64,000 nt of DNA from CAYFSS01 sp964345975 (GTDB lineage: Bacteria; Bacillota; Clostridia; Saccharofermentanales; Fastidiosipilaceae). Below the pieces are notes generated by a model, which searched no databases, was not told the DNA's origin, and worked only from the letters and a program-made list of their open reading frames with translations. Location: the NCBI GenBank assembly GCA_964345975.1, contig CAYFSS010000008.1:1-64000 (forward strand), read 5' to 3'. Below are positions 62,369 to 64,000 of the stretch, one piece after another. A program made the position numbers and the translations under genes. How positions within the stretch are numbered: position 1 is the first letter of the stretch; each line of letters starts with the position of its first letter.

Positions 62369-64000
62369 TCAGGATTCCTCCGCCAACACTTTTGCTAAAT
62401 ATTGACCTGTGTAGGATTCCGGGATTACAGCAACCTCTTCCGGGGTACCTTGAGCAATTAACGTACCGCCCGCTTCACCGCCCTCGGGGCCAAGATCGAT
62501 GATATGATCCGCGACTTTGATGACATCCAGATTGTGCTCAATGACGAGCACACTATTTCCCTGGTCTGTCAGTCTTTGGAGCACTTCGACTAATCGCTCG
62601 ACATCATATGCATGCAAACCGGTGGTAGGTTCATCGAGGATGTAGAAGGTTTGACCTGTTGCTCGACGTGCCAGTTCCGTTGCCAATTTGACACGTTGCG
62701 CTTCACCTCCCGAGAGTTGCGTCGAGGGTTGACCTAATTTGATATAACCCAAGCCAACATCCTCAATGGTTTGAAGTCTGCGTTGAATTGCCGGCATGTG
62801 CTCGAAGAAGGTCAATGCTTCCGTAACTCGCATATCGAGCACTTCTGCGATGTTCTTATCTCTGTAGGTGACTTCCAAGGTTTCGCGATTATAGCGTTTC
62901 CCATGGCATACGTCACAAGCAACGTAGATATCAGGGAGAAAGTGCATTTCAATGCGATTGACGCCGTCGCCCTTACAAGCTTCACAACGACCACCTTTAA
63001 CGTTGAAAGAGAAGCGTCCCGGCTTATAACCACGCTGCTTTGACTGGATCGTCTCGGAATAAAGTTTGCGGATTGTATCAAAGACTCCGGTATATGTCGC
63101 AGGATTCGAGCGTGGTGTCCTCCCAATGGGCGACTGATCGATGGCGATGACTTTATCCAGACTTTCGACCCCTTCGACAGTAGCAGTTAGATCTGAGGTT
63201 GCACGCTTCGCCCGGTTTAAGCGATGTTCCAAGTGGGGCAAGATTATGCCGTTCACTAAAGAGCTCTTGCCTGAGCCGGATACCCCGGTTACACAGACAA
63301 ATTTACCAAGGGGTATGTCGAGATCCAGATTCTTGAGATTGTTCAGGCTGGCTTTTCGAACTTGAAGCGAATGACCATTGCCCTCACGACGCTCATCGGG
63401 GATATGAATATGACGCTTGCCGCTGAGGTATTGACCGGTGATGGAACGCTCAACGTTCATGATTTCATTGGCAGTCCCAATCGCAACCACTTCACCACCC
63501 ATATCGCCTGCACCGGGACCGATATCGACGATGCAATCCGCTTCACGCATGGTTTCTTCATCGTGCTCGACGACAAGAACCGTATTGCCCAAATCACGCA
63601 GATGCTTAAGAGTGGTCAACAGTCGGGAATTGTCTCTTTGATGAAGGCCAATGCTAGGTTCATCCAAGATGTACATGACACCCATTAGCCCCGAACCGAT
63701 TTGAGTTGCTAAGCGAATACGCTGAGCCTCACCTCCCGAGAGTGTGGACGAAGCACGACTCAAAGTCATGTAGTCGAGACCAACGTCGACTAGAAATTGC
63801 ATTCGACCCTTCAATTCTTGCAGAATCTGAGCAGCTATTTCTTGCTCCATTCGCGTCAAACCGTCTCTGGAATCCGCTAAGAAAGCCATGGTCTTACGCA
63901 GGGGGAGATTCGTCAGCTCATAGATATTCTTATCCCCATATAAGACCGCCAGAGGCTCGGGTCGTAAGCGTGCGCCATGGCAAACAGAACAAGGCTGAAT
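62369..64000 (-). CDS. uvrA: UvrA, excinuclease ABC subunit A, C-terminal part
   Basis: The last about 543 residues of UvrA, the damage-recognition ATPase of nucleotide excision repair; the frame runs off the window end. Near the edge CSVCHGARLRPEPLAV is the zinc-finger region. Two ABC signatures (TLSGGEAQRIRLATQI and QLSGGEAQRVKLATEL), the Walker A GVSGSGKSSLVNG and the second zinc finger (CEACKGDG and CDVCHGKRY) are visible, in the normal order. Confidence 0.97.
   Translation of the reverse strand: MQPCSVCHGARLRPEPLAVLYGDKNIYELTNLPLRKTMAFLADSRDGLTRMEQEIAAQILQELKGRMQFLVDVGLDYMTLSRASSTLSGGEAQRIRLATQIGSGLMGVMYILDEPSIGLHQRDNSRLLTTLKHLRDLGNTVLVVEHDEETMREADCIVDIGPGAGDMGGEVVAIGTANEIMNVERSITGQYLSGKRHIHIPDERREGNGHSLQVRKASLNNLKNLDLDIPLGKFVCVTGVSGSGKSSLVNGIILPHLEHRLNRAKRATSDLTATVEGVESLDKVIAIDQSPIGRTPRSNPATYTGVFDTIRKLYSETIQSKQRGYKPGRFSFNVKGGRCEACKGDGVNRIEMHFLPDIYVACDVCHGKRYNRETLEVTYRDKNIAEVLDMRVTEALTFFEHMPAIQRRLQTIEDVGLGYIKLGQPSTQLSGGEAQRVKLATELARRATGQTFYILDEPTTGLHAYDVERLVEVLQRLTDQGNSVLVIEHNLDVIKVADHIIDLGPEGGEAGGTLIAQGTPEEVAVIPESYTGQYLAKVLAEES

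Overview
The window looks like chromosomal core DNA of a low-to-mid GC Gram-positive bacterium of the class Clostridia. The basis is an ispH gene fused to four ribosomal-S1 domains, a T-box leader upstream of ileS, the scpA/scpB pair, strong GGAGG ribosome-binding sites, a sortase, and several families that I know mainly from Clostridia (DUF6062, DUF815, a ClpE-like ATPase). A closer placement (for example an Oscillospirales or Saccharofermentans-like lineage) is only a guess. Nearly all the DNA is coding, and most genes lie on the minus strand in long, tightly overlapping runs (ATGA overlaps).

Layout. 1-1.7 kb: the end of ilvE and two tandem GNAT acetyltransferase genes, the second broken by one stop codon. 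1.7-8 kb: htpG, a lone sortase, a 785-base degraded stretch (broken gene, 22-bp tandem repeat) and glycogen phosphorylase. 8-17.7 kb, minus strand: T-box, ileS, site-2 protease, scpA, scpB, cmk, plsC and the ispH-S1 fusion. 17.8-22.4 kb: uracil-DNA glycosylase with an Smr protein, then a poorly characterised cluster (DsrE-like, DUF6062, P-loop/Asp23 fusion) behind yebC. 22.5-32.2 kb: zinc-type ABC transporter genes znuC/znuB on the plus strand and znuA on the minus strand, with prfC, a DUF815 ATPase and a two-gene membrane/coiled-coil module between them. 32.5-33.9 kb: a prophage scar (tail tape-measure fragment plus the 3' end of an integrase) beside tRNA-Pro(CGG). 33.9-46.8 kb: folA-thyA, comEA, nadD-rsfS, prfB, hom, rdgB, an RNA cytosine methyltransferase, an M3-peptidase-like protein without its metal motif, and argS. 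46.8-53 kb: GH13 amylase and the glgC-glgD-glgA operon. 53-59 kb: sugar isomerase, GDSL hydrolase, tRNA-Pro(UGG), an oxidoreductase, tRNA-Lys, GDPD and a MATE exporter. 59-64 kb: a ClpE-like ATPase and the C-terminal part of uvrA.

How the genes work together. glgC, glgD and glgA make glycogen from glucose-1-phosphate. glgP and the GH13 enzyme can degrade alpha-glucans; no branching enzyme is seen here. folA and thyA form a dTMP/folate pair. nadD with rsfS and the cmk-plsC-ispH run are housekeeping operons. The most unusual material is the 27.3-30.3 kb module (a three-membrane-segment protein with a roughly 300-residue coiled coil next to a 441-residue soluble partner), the unexplained 19.4-21.7 kb cluster, and the tRNA-linked scars of former integrative elements.
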